From assembly GCA_947479185.1 (NCBI GenBank), contig CANJYY010000022.1, positions 1 through 15,041 of the forward strand: a DNA stretch of 15,041 nucleotides. The letters are read 5' to 3'. The notes below the pieces were generated by a model. That model was not told the origin of the DNA. It did no database searches and saw only the letters and a program-made list of their open reading frames with translations. Position 1 is the stretch's first letter. Each line of letters opens with the position of its first letter. This DNA comes from Caulobacteraceae bacterium (GTDB taxonomy: Bacteria; Pseudomonadota; Alphaproteobacteria; Caulobacterales; Caulobacteraceae). The position numbers and the translations under genes are program-made. Of the stretch, positions 1 through 5,405 are shown piece by piece.

Positions 1-1
1 G

Positions 2-286
<285 letters not shown>

Positions 287-292
287 GAATAC

Positions 293-325
293 AAAAAGGG
301 CGGCTCTCACGGGCCGCCCTTTTTT
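293..325 (+). terminator. Rho-independent terminator after rpoD (bidirectional)
   Basis: A 7-bp GC stem GGGCGGC (298-304) pairs with GCCGCCC (313-319) around an 8-base loop and is followed by six T (320-325). Five A precede the stem (293-297), so the reverse strand also gives a stem followed by T. It can therefore stop both rpoD and the small - strand gene whose stop codon is at 337-339. Confidence 0.93.
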
Positions 326-336
326 CTGACCTCTCG

Positions 337-534
337 CTAGGCCCCGCGCATCAACACGCCCGCCGTCAGGACGCCGAAGGCCAGAACCAGCGTATCCACC
401 ACATGGGCGCTGACGAACGGGATGCCGACGTTGCCGTAGTGAGCGACGGCGGCGGCTATGGCCAGCAAGAGCGCGACGGCGAACAGGGGCGTCGGGGGCG
501 CGGTCAGCACCAGGGATCCTTGACGGTAGGCCAT
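337..534 (-). CDS. small two-helix membrane protein, unknown function
   Basis: A 65-residue protein that I do not recognise as a named family. It has two hydrophobic stretches at about residues 16-32 (LFAVALLLAIAAAVAHY) and 44-61 (HVVDTLVLAFGVLTAGVL), joined by a short glycine-containing loop, so it should be an inner-membrane hairpin with short ends. The ATG at 534 has a GGAGA-type Shine-Dalgarno about 9 bases upstream. The stop TAG sits 12 bases from the bidirectional terminator shared with rpoD, which fits a real transcribed gene. Coding in this frame is supported by the clean membrane topology and by its convergent position against rpoD; the overlapping + strand frame is arginine/glycine-rich and looks like a shadow. 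Function is unknown. Confidence 0.7.
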   Translation of the reverse strand: MAYRQGSLVLTAPPTPLFAVALLLAIAAAVAHYGNVGIPFVSAHVVDTLVLAFGVLTAGVLMRGA

Positions 535-630
535 GGGGAAGTCTCCGGGACAGCGCGGTCGCGCCTGACCGTCAGCAACGCTCGTGAGAGATCGCTGTTC
601 CGCCGCGCGCGGCGAGGTCGCCCCGCAGAG

Positions 631-840
631 TCAGGCCAGCATGTCCAGCAGCGTGCCGGTCATCTGGTCGGCCGTACGGATGACGGCGGCGTTGGCCTTG
701 AAGGCGGTCTTGGCCTCGATCCGTTCGACCGTCTCCTTGACCAGATCGTCGAGCGGCGCGGCGGCCGTGCGGCGGGCGCTGGCGTCGAATCGGTTGGCCG
801 CGTCGTTCAGTCCGGCGGCGGCGATGGGCAGGGCCTGCAT
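631..840 (-). CDS. orphan flagellar rod/hook C-terminal-like small protein
   Basis: A 69-residue protein starting at ATG 840, with GGGAGACC about 10 bases upstream. The N-terminus (MQALPIAAAGLNDAANRFDASARR) resembles the first amphipathic helix of flagellar rod/hook proteins, where a motif such as GLNAAQTRLDVTANNIAN is usual. The C-terminus (KTAFKANAAVIRTADQMTGTLLDMLA, residues 45-69) matches the last helix of FlgE/FlgF/FlgG-type proteins, where AYEANAKVIKTADEMLGTLLDI is usual. The whole middle domain is missing, so it is only the two coiled-coil ends joined together. Similar stand-alone mini-proteins occur in Caulobacteraceae. No flagellar gene is nearby. It may polymerise with axial proteins or be a leftover; the role is inference. 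A longer reading with upstream arginine-rich residues is unlikely because that part lacks a ribosome binding site. Confidence 0.72.
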   Translation of the reverse strand: MQALPIAAAGLNDAANRFDASARRTAAAPLDDLVKETVERIEAKTAFKANAAVIRTADQMTGTLLDMLA

Positions 841-958
841 GGGGCTTGGTCTCCCGGGGTGACGACCGACTTGTCGCACGGCGCGCTTAACGGCCCGTCT
901 GGAAGGAGGGTAAACGGCCCGCTTGCCAGAGCCGCGGCCCTGCCGCACCTTCCCGGCC

Positions 959-1297
959 ATGAGCCAGATCGATCCCGCCCCCGTTCAGCCAGATGGCGGA
1001 CGCTACGCCAGCTTCGAGGCCTTCTATCCGTTCTACATCCATGAGCATTCGAACCGGACCTGCCGGCGAATCCATGTGGTGGGCACGAGCCTGGTCATCG
1101 CGGCCTTCGCCGCGGCGATGCTGACGGGCAATCCCTGGTGGTTCGCGGCCATGCCGCTGGTCGGCTACGGCTTCGCCTGGGTCGGCCATTTCGTGTTCGA
1201 GAAAAACACCCCCGCCACCTTCAAATACCCGCTCTGGAGCCTGATGGGCGACTTCCGCCTGTTCTTCGAGACGGTCACCGGCAAGCGGCGCTGGTAG
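959..1297 (+). CDS. DUF962 / Mpo1-like membrane protein
   Basis: A 112-residue member of the DUF962 family, to which yeast Mpo1 belongs; Mpo1 is an iron-dependent dioxygenase that shortens 2-hydroxy fatty acids by alpha-oxidation. Hallmarks visible: FYPFYIHEH (residues 22-30), CRRIHVVGTSL (35-45), and the long conserved block GYGFAWVGHFVFEKNTPATF (69-88) followed by KYPLWSLMGDFRLF. The invariant histidines H28/H30, H39 and H77 are present and are the likely metal ligands. Two hydrophobic segments lie at about 42-56 and 60-80. Start choice: ATG 959 begins the family-like sequence but has no clear Shine-Dalgarno. A TTG at 923 with GGAGGG 12 bases upstream would add 12 residues and cannot be excluded. 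An SDR gene follows after 26 bases, suggesting one operon. The enzymatic role in bacteria is inferred from yeast. Confidence 0.9.
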   Translation: MSQIDPAPVQPDGGRYASFEAFYPFYIHEHSNRTCRRIHVVGTSLVIAAFAAAMLTGNPWWFAAMPLVGYGFAWVGHFVFEKNTPATFKYPLWSLMGDFRLFFETVTGKRRW

Positions 1298-1323
1298 CGC
1301 CCTTCACATCCCAGGACAGATCC

Positions 1324-2106
1324 ATGAGCACCGACCTCTTCTCCCTCAAGGGCCGCACGGCCCTCATCACCGGCGGATCGCGCGGCATCGGCAAGATGAT
1401 CGCCGCCGGCTTCATCGCCGCCGGCGCGCGCGTCTACATCTCCTCGCGCAAGACCGCCGCCTGCGAGGCCACGGCCGCCGAGCTGTCGGCCAACGGCGGG
1501 GTCTGCATCGCGCTGCCGCAGGACGTCTCGACGGTCGAGGGCTGCACCCTGCTTGCCCAGGCCTACGGCAAGTACGAGACCAGCCTCGACATCCTCGTCA
1601 ACAACGCCGGCGCTGCCTGGCTGGCCGAGTTCGACAGCTTCCCCGAGGCCGGCTGGGACAAGGTGATGAACCTGAACCTCAAGTCGCCCTTCTTCCTCAC
1701 CCAGGCGCTGGCCCCGGCGCTGCGGGCCTCGGCGACGCACGAACAGCCGGCCAAGGTGATCAACATCGCCTCGATCGACGGCATCCGGCCCAATCCGCAG
1801 GAGACCTACAGCTACCAGGCCAGCAAGTCGGGGCTGATCCATCTGACCCGCCGCATGGCCGGCCGGCTGATCGAGGACAACATCGTCGTCACCGCCATCG
1901 CGCCGGGCGCCTTCGCCTCGGAGATGAACATCACCGCCCGCGACCAGTCCGAGGCGGTGGCCGCCCGCATCCCGTCACGCCGGATCGGCACGGATGAGGA
2001 CATGCAGGGCGCGGCCATCTATCTGGCCTCGCGGGCCGGCGACTATTGCGTCGGCATCACCCTGGCGGTCGACGGCGGGGTCTCCTACGCCGCCGCGTCG
2101 ATGTAG
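1324..2106 (+). CDS. SDR family NAD(P)-dependent oxidoreductase
   Basis: A 260-residue classical short-chain dehydrogenase/reductase (Rossmann fold, cytosolic). The cofactor motif TGGSRGIG is at residues 16-23, NNAG at 93-96, the active-site Asn in NLNLKS at 118, the catalytic Ser in NIAS at 150, and YQASK giving Tyr164 and Lys168. The PG motif (APGAFASEM) is at 193-201 and the C-terminal cofactor/oligomer signature (AVDGGV) near 248. Arg at the end of strand 2 (SSRK, 41-43) suggests NADP(H) preference. Length is normal. It resembles 3-oxoacyl-ACP reductase/glucose dehydrogenase-type SDRs, but the substrate cannot be read. ATG 1324 has AGGAC 7 bases upstream. It sits between the DUF962 gene and a membrane protein starting 9 bases after its stop, so all are probably co-transcribed; a lipid or fatty aldehyde substrate is a guess from the neighbour. 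Confidence 0.93.
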   Translation: MSTDLFSLKGRTALITGGSRGIGKMIAAGFIAAGARVYISSRKTAACEATAAELSANGGVCIALPQDVSTVEGCTLLAQAYGKYETSLDILVNNAGAAWLAEFDSFPEAGWDKVMNLNLKSPFFLTQALAPALRASATHEQPAKVINIASIDGIRPNPQETYSYQASKSGLIHLTRRMAGRLIEDNIVVTAIAPGAFASEMNITARDQSEAVAARIPSRRIGTDEDMQGAAIYLASRAGDYCVGITLAVDGGVSYAAASM

Positions 2107-2115
2107 GCGGCGGTC

Positions 2116-2652
2116 ATGATCAACAGCGCGCTCATCCGCACCCGGCTCGGCCAGTACGGCGCGGCCTGGCTGATCAGTTTCGTCGCGGCGCTGCTGGCGA
2201 TCGTCGCGGGCGCCGAGCTGGCGCACATGCGGCTGGTGGAGGTCGCCGACCTCGTCCTGCCGGCGCTCTTCGCCGGCCTGACCCTGGCGGTGCTGGCCGT
2301 GCTGGTCCTGACCCTGACGGCCGGGCGCGAGACGGTGGCCACGCGGCTGGTGATCTTCGTGGTGGCGCTGCTGCTGTTCCTGCCGCTGCTGTGGGGGCCG
2401 GTGCTCGGCGCCATCACGGCGGCCTGGATCGGCCATGTCTCGATCGAATATTCCGGAGTCTACGCCCAGTTCCGCATCCAGGTCAGCCAGGCGCTGTTCC
2501 GGCTGGCCGGGACGATGTTCGCCAACCCGTTGATCGACACCGTCTGGGCGGTGTTCCAGGCCGTGGCGACGGTGGTCGGCTTCCTGTCGTCCTTCTTCCA
2601 GGTCTGGCCGCGCGTGCTGCGTCTGCTGGGCGCGCGCGAGGCGCAGGCCTGA
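2116..2652 (+). CDS. four-helix membrane protein, unknown function
   Basis: A 178-residue integral membrane protein that I cannot assign to a family. Hydrophobic segments lie at about residues 13-33, 45-68, 77-103 and 140-163. A longer polar loop at 108-130 contains EYSGVYAQFRIQVSQALFR and may be an amphipathic helix. The short basic tail (WPRVLRLLGAREAQA) fits a cytoplasmic C-terminus. The ATG at 2116 lies only 9 bases after the SDR stop with just a weak purine-rich GGCGGCGG upstream, so translational coupling to the SDR gene is likely. A longer overlapping frame covering about 2046-2717 is proline/arginine-rich and has no membrane logic; I reject it. An 18-bp palindrome follows the stop. 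Confidence 0.82.
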   Translation: MINSALIRTRLGQYGAAWLISFVAALLAIVAGAELAHMRLVEVADLVLPALFAGLTLAVLAVLVLTLTAGRETVATRLVIFVVALLLFLPLLWGPVLGAITAAWIGHVSIEYSGVYAQFRIQVSQALFRLAGTMFANPLIDTVWAVFQAVATVVGFLSSFFQVWPRVLRLLGAREAQA

Positions 2653-2656
2653 CAAC

Positions 2657-2674
2657 CGAACGGCGCGCCGTTCG
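2657..2674. repeat. 18-bp perfect palindrome between two genes
   Basis: The sequence CGAACGGCGCGCCGTTCG is its own reverse complement. As RNA it gives a 7-bp stem with a CGCG loop, extendable by three more pairs across a one-base bulge (CAA at 2653-2655 with TTG at 2675-2677). It starts 4 bases after the stop of the membrane-protein gene and ends 30 bases before the next ATG. No T-run follows, so it is not a standard terminator. It may be an intercistronic stability hairpin or a dimeric protein-binding site. Confidence 0.75.
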
Positions 2675-2704
2675 TTGGATCAGAATCACAGAGGAGACCT
2701 GCCC

Positions 2705-3061
2705 ATGCGTCGTTTGATCCTCGCCGCCGCCGCTCTGACCGCCGGCATCCTGTCCGCCGCGGCCGGCCCGCCCGGTTCCGATGTCTACAATCCCGCCACG
2801 CGGATCATCTGTGTCGATGTGGACGGCCAGACCAGGCCGGCGGTCTGCCAGACCACCGCCAGCCGACTCGACGGTCGCGACGACATCTGCCGCTGCCCGG
2901 TGGGCCGGCGGGTGGACGCTCCGGTCTGCGCGTCCGGCGAGCGGCCACCGCCCACATCGCGCGCCTTCAACCGCGCGCGCCAGCTGGCGTCCGGGGACGG
3001 CTCGCTGGTCGGCGACCTCTATCGCGGCCGCCCGATGTGCGTCGCGCCGCGCAACCGCTAG
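2705..3061 (+). CDS. small secreted six-cysteine protein, unknown function
   Basis: A 118-residue protein with a clear Sec signal peptide (MRRLILAAAALTAGILSAAA, residues 1-20, cleavage likely before GPP). The mature part is about 98 residues and holds six cysteines (36, 48, 62, 64, 75, 112), including a CRC pair (62-64), so up to three disulfides in the periplasm are likely. No enzyme motif is visible and I do not recognise the family. ATG 2705 is chosen because a strong GAGGAG (2692-2697) lies 7 bases upstream and the signal peptide begins exactly there; a reading starting at 2675 would spoil the signal peptide. It is the last gene of the + strand run that begins at 959, or its own unit after the palindrome at 2657-2674. 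A 12-bp hairpin follows the stop. Confidence 0.82.
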   Translation: MRRLILAAAALTAGILSAAAGPPGSDVYNPATRIICVDVDGQTRPAVCQTTASRLDGRDDICRCPVGRRVDAPVCASGERPPPTSRAFNRARQLASGDGSLVGDLYRGRPMCVAPRNR

Positions 3062-3067
3062 ACGACG

Positions 3068-3095
3068 CGCCTCCTCCCCGGTCGGGGAGGAGGCG
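3068..3095. terminator. 12-bp hairpin between convergent genes
   Basis: A perfect 12-bp stem CGCCTCCTCCCC (3068-3079) pairs with 3084-3095 around a GGTC loop, filling the 42-base gap between two genes that face each other (stops at 3061 and 3104). There is no T-run on either strand, so it is either a factor-assisted/bidirectional terminator or an mRNA-end stabiliser. Palindromes of the CTCCTCCCC/GGGGAGGAG type are, as I recall, frequent between genes in Caulobacteraceae. Confidence 0.7.
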
Positions 3096-3103
3096 TATCG
3101 CGG

Positions 3104-3799
3104 TCAGTGGCCCCAGGTCGTGTAGCCGAGCTGCAGCGTCTTCGGGTAGCCGGGCGTCAGGCCGTTGACCCTGAACTGGCTGATGCGCCCGGCGCTGGTC
3201 TTCATGCAGACGTAGCTGCCGACGGGCACGGCCAGCAGCGGCACGCGCGCGGTGCTGAAGCTCTCGGCGGCGCAGCCGGCGTAGCCGCGGTTGCTGCGGT
3301 CGCCGACAGCCATCCTGGCGCCATTGCGCGGCGTCAGAAACATCAGCGCCGGGGTGGCCGCCTGGAACCACAGGTCCGCGCCGCCGCCGCTGGTCACAGC
3401 GCCGTTGTCGAAGTCGACCAGGTAGGTCTGTGGCAGGTCGACCGGGCCGGTCGAGAAGGTCGGCGGGATCGGCGGCGGGGGCGGCGGTCCCATCGGATGA
3501 CAGCTGAAACCGCCGGGCCGGGCGGTGCAGGCCATGGCCGGAGGGGCGTTGCGCTGGATGCTGCCGGCCGGGCCGTACTGGCACTGCAGGGCGGGCGTCC
3601 CGCCGATGTTGACCACCGCGGTGTTGGTCAGGGAATTGACGATCGGCGTGTTCCACCAGCCGCCCGGCAGCGGCGTGGTGATTTCCCGGCGCACCTGGGA
3701 CGCCGGACAGTTGATTTCCGCGGCGCTGGCGACGGCCGGCGCGGCGATGACGAGGAGGGCGGCGCCCGCCCCGGCGATACCAAACGAAACCTTGTTCAT
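3104..3799 (-). CDS. secreted protein with polyproline linker and six cysteines, unknown function
   Basis: A 231-residue exported protein. Signal peptide at residues 1-26 (MNKVSFGIAGAGAALLVIAA, then PAVASA). The N-terminal module at 27-101 has CPAS, PLPGGWWNTP, LQCQYG and CTARPGGFSC. A polyproline linker follows (PPPPPPIPP, 105-113). The C-terminal module at about 117-231 has YLVDFDNG, GYAGC and GSYVCMKTSAGRISQFRV. Six cysteines (31, 73, 91, 100, 176, 198) would allow one or two disulfides in the first module and C176-C198 in the second. The C-terminal pattern is one I recall from tail domains of uncharacterised exported proteins, so it may be a binding module; that is recollection, not a match. 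Start: two adjacent ATGs (3802, 3799) follow GGGAGG at 3805-3810; the second has the better 5-base spacing. Confidence 0.83.
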   Translation of the reverse strand: MNKVSFGIAGAGAALLVIAAPAVASAAEINCPASQVRREITTPLPGGWWNTPIVNSLTNTAVVNIGGTPALQCQYGPAGSIQRNAPPAMACTARPGGFSCHPMGPPPPPPIPPTFSTGPVDLPQTYLVDFDNGAVTSGGGADLWFQAATPALMFLTPRNGARMAVGDRSNRGYAGCAAESFSTARVPLLAVPVGSYVCMKTSAGRISQFRVNGLTPGYPKTLQLGYTTWGH

Positions 3800-3841
3800 C
3801 ATAGCCTCCCAACGAGGGACCGATCCCTCACAAGAACAGAT

Positions 3842-3867
3842 AACGCCGGTCATCCTGAACCGGCGTT
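3842..3867. promoter_or_regulatory. 9-bp inverted repeat upstream of the secreted-protein gene
   Basis: AACGCCGGT (3842-3850) and ACCGGCGTT (3859-3867) form a perfect 9-bp stem with an 8-base loop. It lies 43 bases upstream of the start codon at 3799, in the divergent gap between 3799 and 3977. Read on the - strand it is followed by TTATCTGTTCTT. It could be a 5'-leader hairpin, an attenuator or a regulator site. No promoter can be placed with confidence. Confidence 0.55.
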
Positions 3868-3976
3868 GATCCATGTTGGTCAGCCGCGGTTCACCCACGG
3901 CGCGCATCGCGTTGACGCGGGTGCGGGGGCCTGCGAGCGTCCGCTCGGGAAAAACAAAAAAAAGGGGGAAGCCTAG

Positions 3977-4606
3977 ATGCTCGCCTCATTGCTGCTGCGT
4001 ATCGGGGCGTTCACCCCCCTCGTCTATTACGGCGTCCTTGTCGCCGCGAGCCTGGCCTGGCCAGGCTTCAACCACATGACATCACCGATCAGCGATCTGG
4101 GTACGGCCGCTTCGCCGCAGCACCAGATCTTCAACTACGGGCTTATGGCGACCGGAGGGCTGGTGATCGTCGGCGGACTGGGCGCGCTGCTGGGCATGCG
4201 CCGGCTGGGCTCGGGCCTGATCCTGCCGGTGCTGGCGTTCATCGCCATCACCCTCGGTGGCGGGGCGCTGGTCATGGCCGGCCTGCACCCGCTGCCGGAC
4301 GCGCTGCATCACGCGCACAACCTCGGCCTGGCGATCCTCGCCGCGCCGCTGCTGATGTTCCTCGGTCTGTCGGACCGCAGTGACATGTCGGGCGTGAAGA
4401 CCATCCTGATCCTCAGCTTCTTGGCCGGCATCGCCCTGCTCGGCGTGTCGCTGAACTGGGGGCACTTCAACGTCATGACCCCGGACAACGCGGGCCTGGT
4501 CCAGCGGGGCCAGACCCTGGCGGTCTTCCCGTGGATGGGCCTGACCTTCCTGGGCATCGCCCAGCGGCTGGCGGCGCGCGAACGCAAGAAGCGCGAAGGC
4601 TACTGA
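3977..4606 (+). CDS. DUF998-type integral membrane protein
   Basis: A 209-residue protein with six hydrophobic helices at about residues 10-28, 52-73, 80-101, 113-131, 141-160 and 178-197, fitting the usual size and topology of the DUF998 family. Family-like wording includes the first loop WPGFNHMTSPISDLGTAASP (28-47) with the SDLG turn, FNYGLMATG opening helix 2, and HPLPDALHHAHNLG (104-117) before helix 4. The last loop VQRGQTLAVFPWM before helix 6 is also typical. No biochemical role is established for the family. A strongly basic tail (RERKKREGY) predicts a cytoplasmic C-terminus. ATG 3977 is preceded by an A-run and AGGGGGAA about 6-8 bases upstream, a good ribosome binding site. It converges on the oxygenase gene that ends at 4624. 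Confidence 0.87.
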   Translation: MLASLLLRIGAFTPLVYYGVLVAASLAWPGFNHMTSPISDLGTAASPQHQIFNYGLMATGGLVIVGGLGALLGMRRLGSGLILPVLAFIAITLGGGALVMAGLHPLPDALHHAHNLGLAILAAPLLMFLGLSDRSDMSGVKTILILSFLAGIALLGVSLNWGHFNVMTPDNAGLVQRGQTLAVFPWMGLTFLGIAQRLAARERKKREGY

Positions 4607-4612
4607 TCGGCG

Positions 4613-4636
4613 CGCCTGGAAGGCTACTTCCAGGCG
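4613..4636. terminator. 10-bp hairpin at a convergent gene junction, overlapping a stop codon
   Basis: CGCCTGGAAG (4613-4622) pairs perfectly with CTTCCAGGCG (4627-4636) around the loop GCTA. The right arm is coding: it holds the last Ala-Trp-Lys codons of the - strand oxygenase, and the loop contains that gene's TAG stop (4624-4626). The + strand neighbour stops at 4606. No T-run on either side. Likely a shared transcript-end structure. Confidence 0.65.
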
Positions 4637-5244
4637 TAGTTGAAACTGACGGAGATACGGTCGCTCTTCGCGCCGTTGGCCGGCACCTCGTGTCGCAACC
4701 AGCTCTCCCACAGCAGCACGGTCCCGGGCGCCGGCGTGACGTAGACGAAGGTCTGCAGGTCCTCCGGCGCCTCCTTCGTGCGCCCGGGCGCGGCCATCAT
4801 CATCGGCAGGCGCGGGTCTTCCAGCTTCAGGGCCGAGGCCCCCGGCGGCGTGGCGACATAGTAGGTGCCGCTGATCACGCTGTGGGGGTGGATGTGACTG
4901 GTATGGGTCCCGCCCGGCTTGAGGATATTGACCCACAGGCTGTCCATCACCAGACGCCGGCCCTTGAGGTCGAACGCCACGTCGGCGGCGAAGGTGGCGG
5001 CCTGTTTGTCCAGCTTGCGCTTGAGGTCGCCGAAAGCGGTGACCCGCGTCGCCAGGTCGTCCAGCGACGCATAGGAGGTGTAGCCCGGATAGGCGTTGGC
5101 CTTGCACCAGGCGCGGCCGGCCCCGTCCTCGGCCGCCAGCATGCGGCAGGCGTCCTCCAGGTCGGCGTTGAGGGCGGCATGGCCCTTGTCGCCGGCGAGG
5201 CTGGCTTCATGCAGGCGGGTGACGAAGAGGGTGCGGCTGGTCAT
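4624..5244 (-). CDS. putative 2OG-Fe(II) oxygenase, TIGR02466-like
   Basis: A 206-residue soluble protein matching the TIGR02466 group of putative 2-oxoglutarate/Fe(II)-dependent oxygenases. The core follows family order: SLWVNILKPGGTHTSHIHPH (102-121) with the HIHP histidines (H117, H119), then SVISGTYYVATPPGASAL (122-139), LEDPR (141-145), the strand GTVLLWESWLRHEV (174-187) with the distal histidine H185, and R196 in SDRISVSFNYAW. An HxH...H iron site with the Arg binding 2-oxoglutarate is the expected reading, deduced from the fold and not shown here. The N-terminal 100 residues are helical and substrate-side. The substrate is unknown. ATG 5244 opens the frame cleanly. It is on the same strand as the esterase gene but separated from it by the inverted repeat at 5293-5397, so co-transcription is uncertain. 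Confidence 0.85.
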   Translation of the reverse strand: MTSRTLFVTRLHEASLAGDKGHAALNADLEDACRMLAAEDGAGRAWCKANAYPGYTSYASLDDLATRVTAFGDLKRKLDKQAATFAADVAFDLKGRRLVMDSLWVNILKPGGTHTSHIHPHSVISGTYYVATPPGASALKLEDPRLPMMMAAPGRTKEAPEDLQTFVYVTPAPGTVLLWESWLRHEVPANGAKSDRISVSFNYAWK

Positions 5245-5292
5245 GGGGCAGGCGGTTATGCCGGGATGGACGCGCTGTCAAAAGGTGCGTCC

Positions 5293-5397
5293 TTCGAGAC
5301 GCGATCCTGAGGGATCGCTCCTCAGGATGACGACGAGCGGTGGGCTGCACCTCTGTTCGTCATGGTGAGGAGCGAGGCCCCAGCCGAGCGTCTCGAA
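5293..5397. repeat. large imperfect inverted repeat (dispersed-repeat type)
   Basis: Two 41-base arms, 5293-5333 and 5357-5397, pair in perfect register: 5293-5302 with 5388-5397 (10/10), 5315-5324 with 5366-5375 (10/10), 5327-5333 with 5357-5363 (7/7) and 6 of 12 between the first two blocks, giving 33 of 41, around a 23-base loop. The left arm alone can also form two competing perfect hairpins: 5301-5307 with 5312-5318 (7 bp), and 5304-5312 with 5320-5328 (9 bp, ATCCTGAGG/CCTCAGGAT). The wording (TTCGAGACGC, CTCCTCAGGATGACGA) is what I recall as an abundant intergenic repeat in Caulobacteraceae. It begins 8 bases past the esterase stop on the - strand, so it likely ends or protects that mRNA. 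Confidence 0.8.
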
Positions 5398-5405
5398 CCA
5401 CGCAA

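Noticed and set aside
403..1044. Open frame of 213 codons on the + strand over two small - strand genes and the DUF962 start
   Set aside because: Composition is typical of a shadow frame and it conflicts with three better-supported genes.
2046..2717. Open frame of 223 codons overlapping the membrane-protein gene on the same strand
   Set aside because: Arg/Pro/Gly-rich, overlaps both the SDR end and the whole membrane-protein gene; the latter has clean transmembrane segments.
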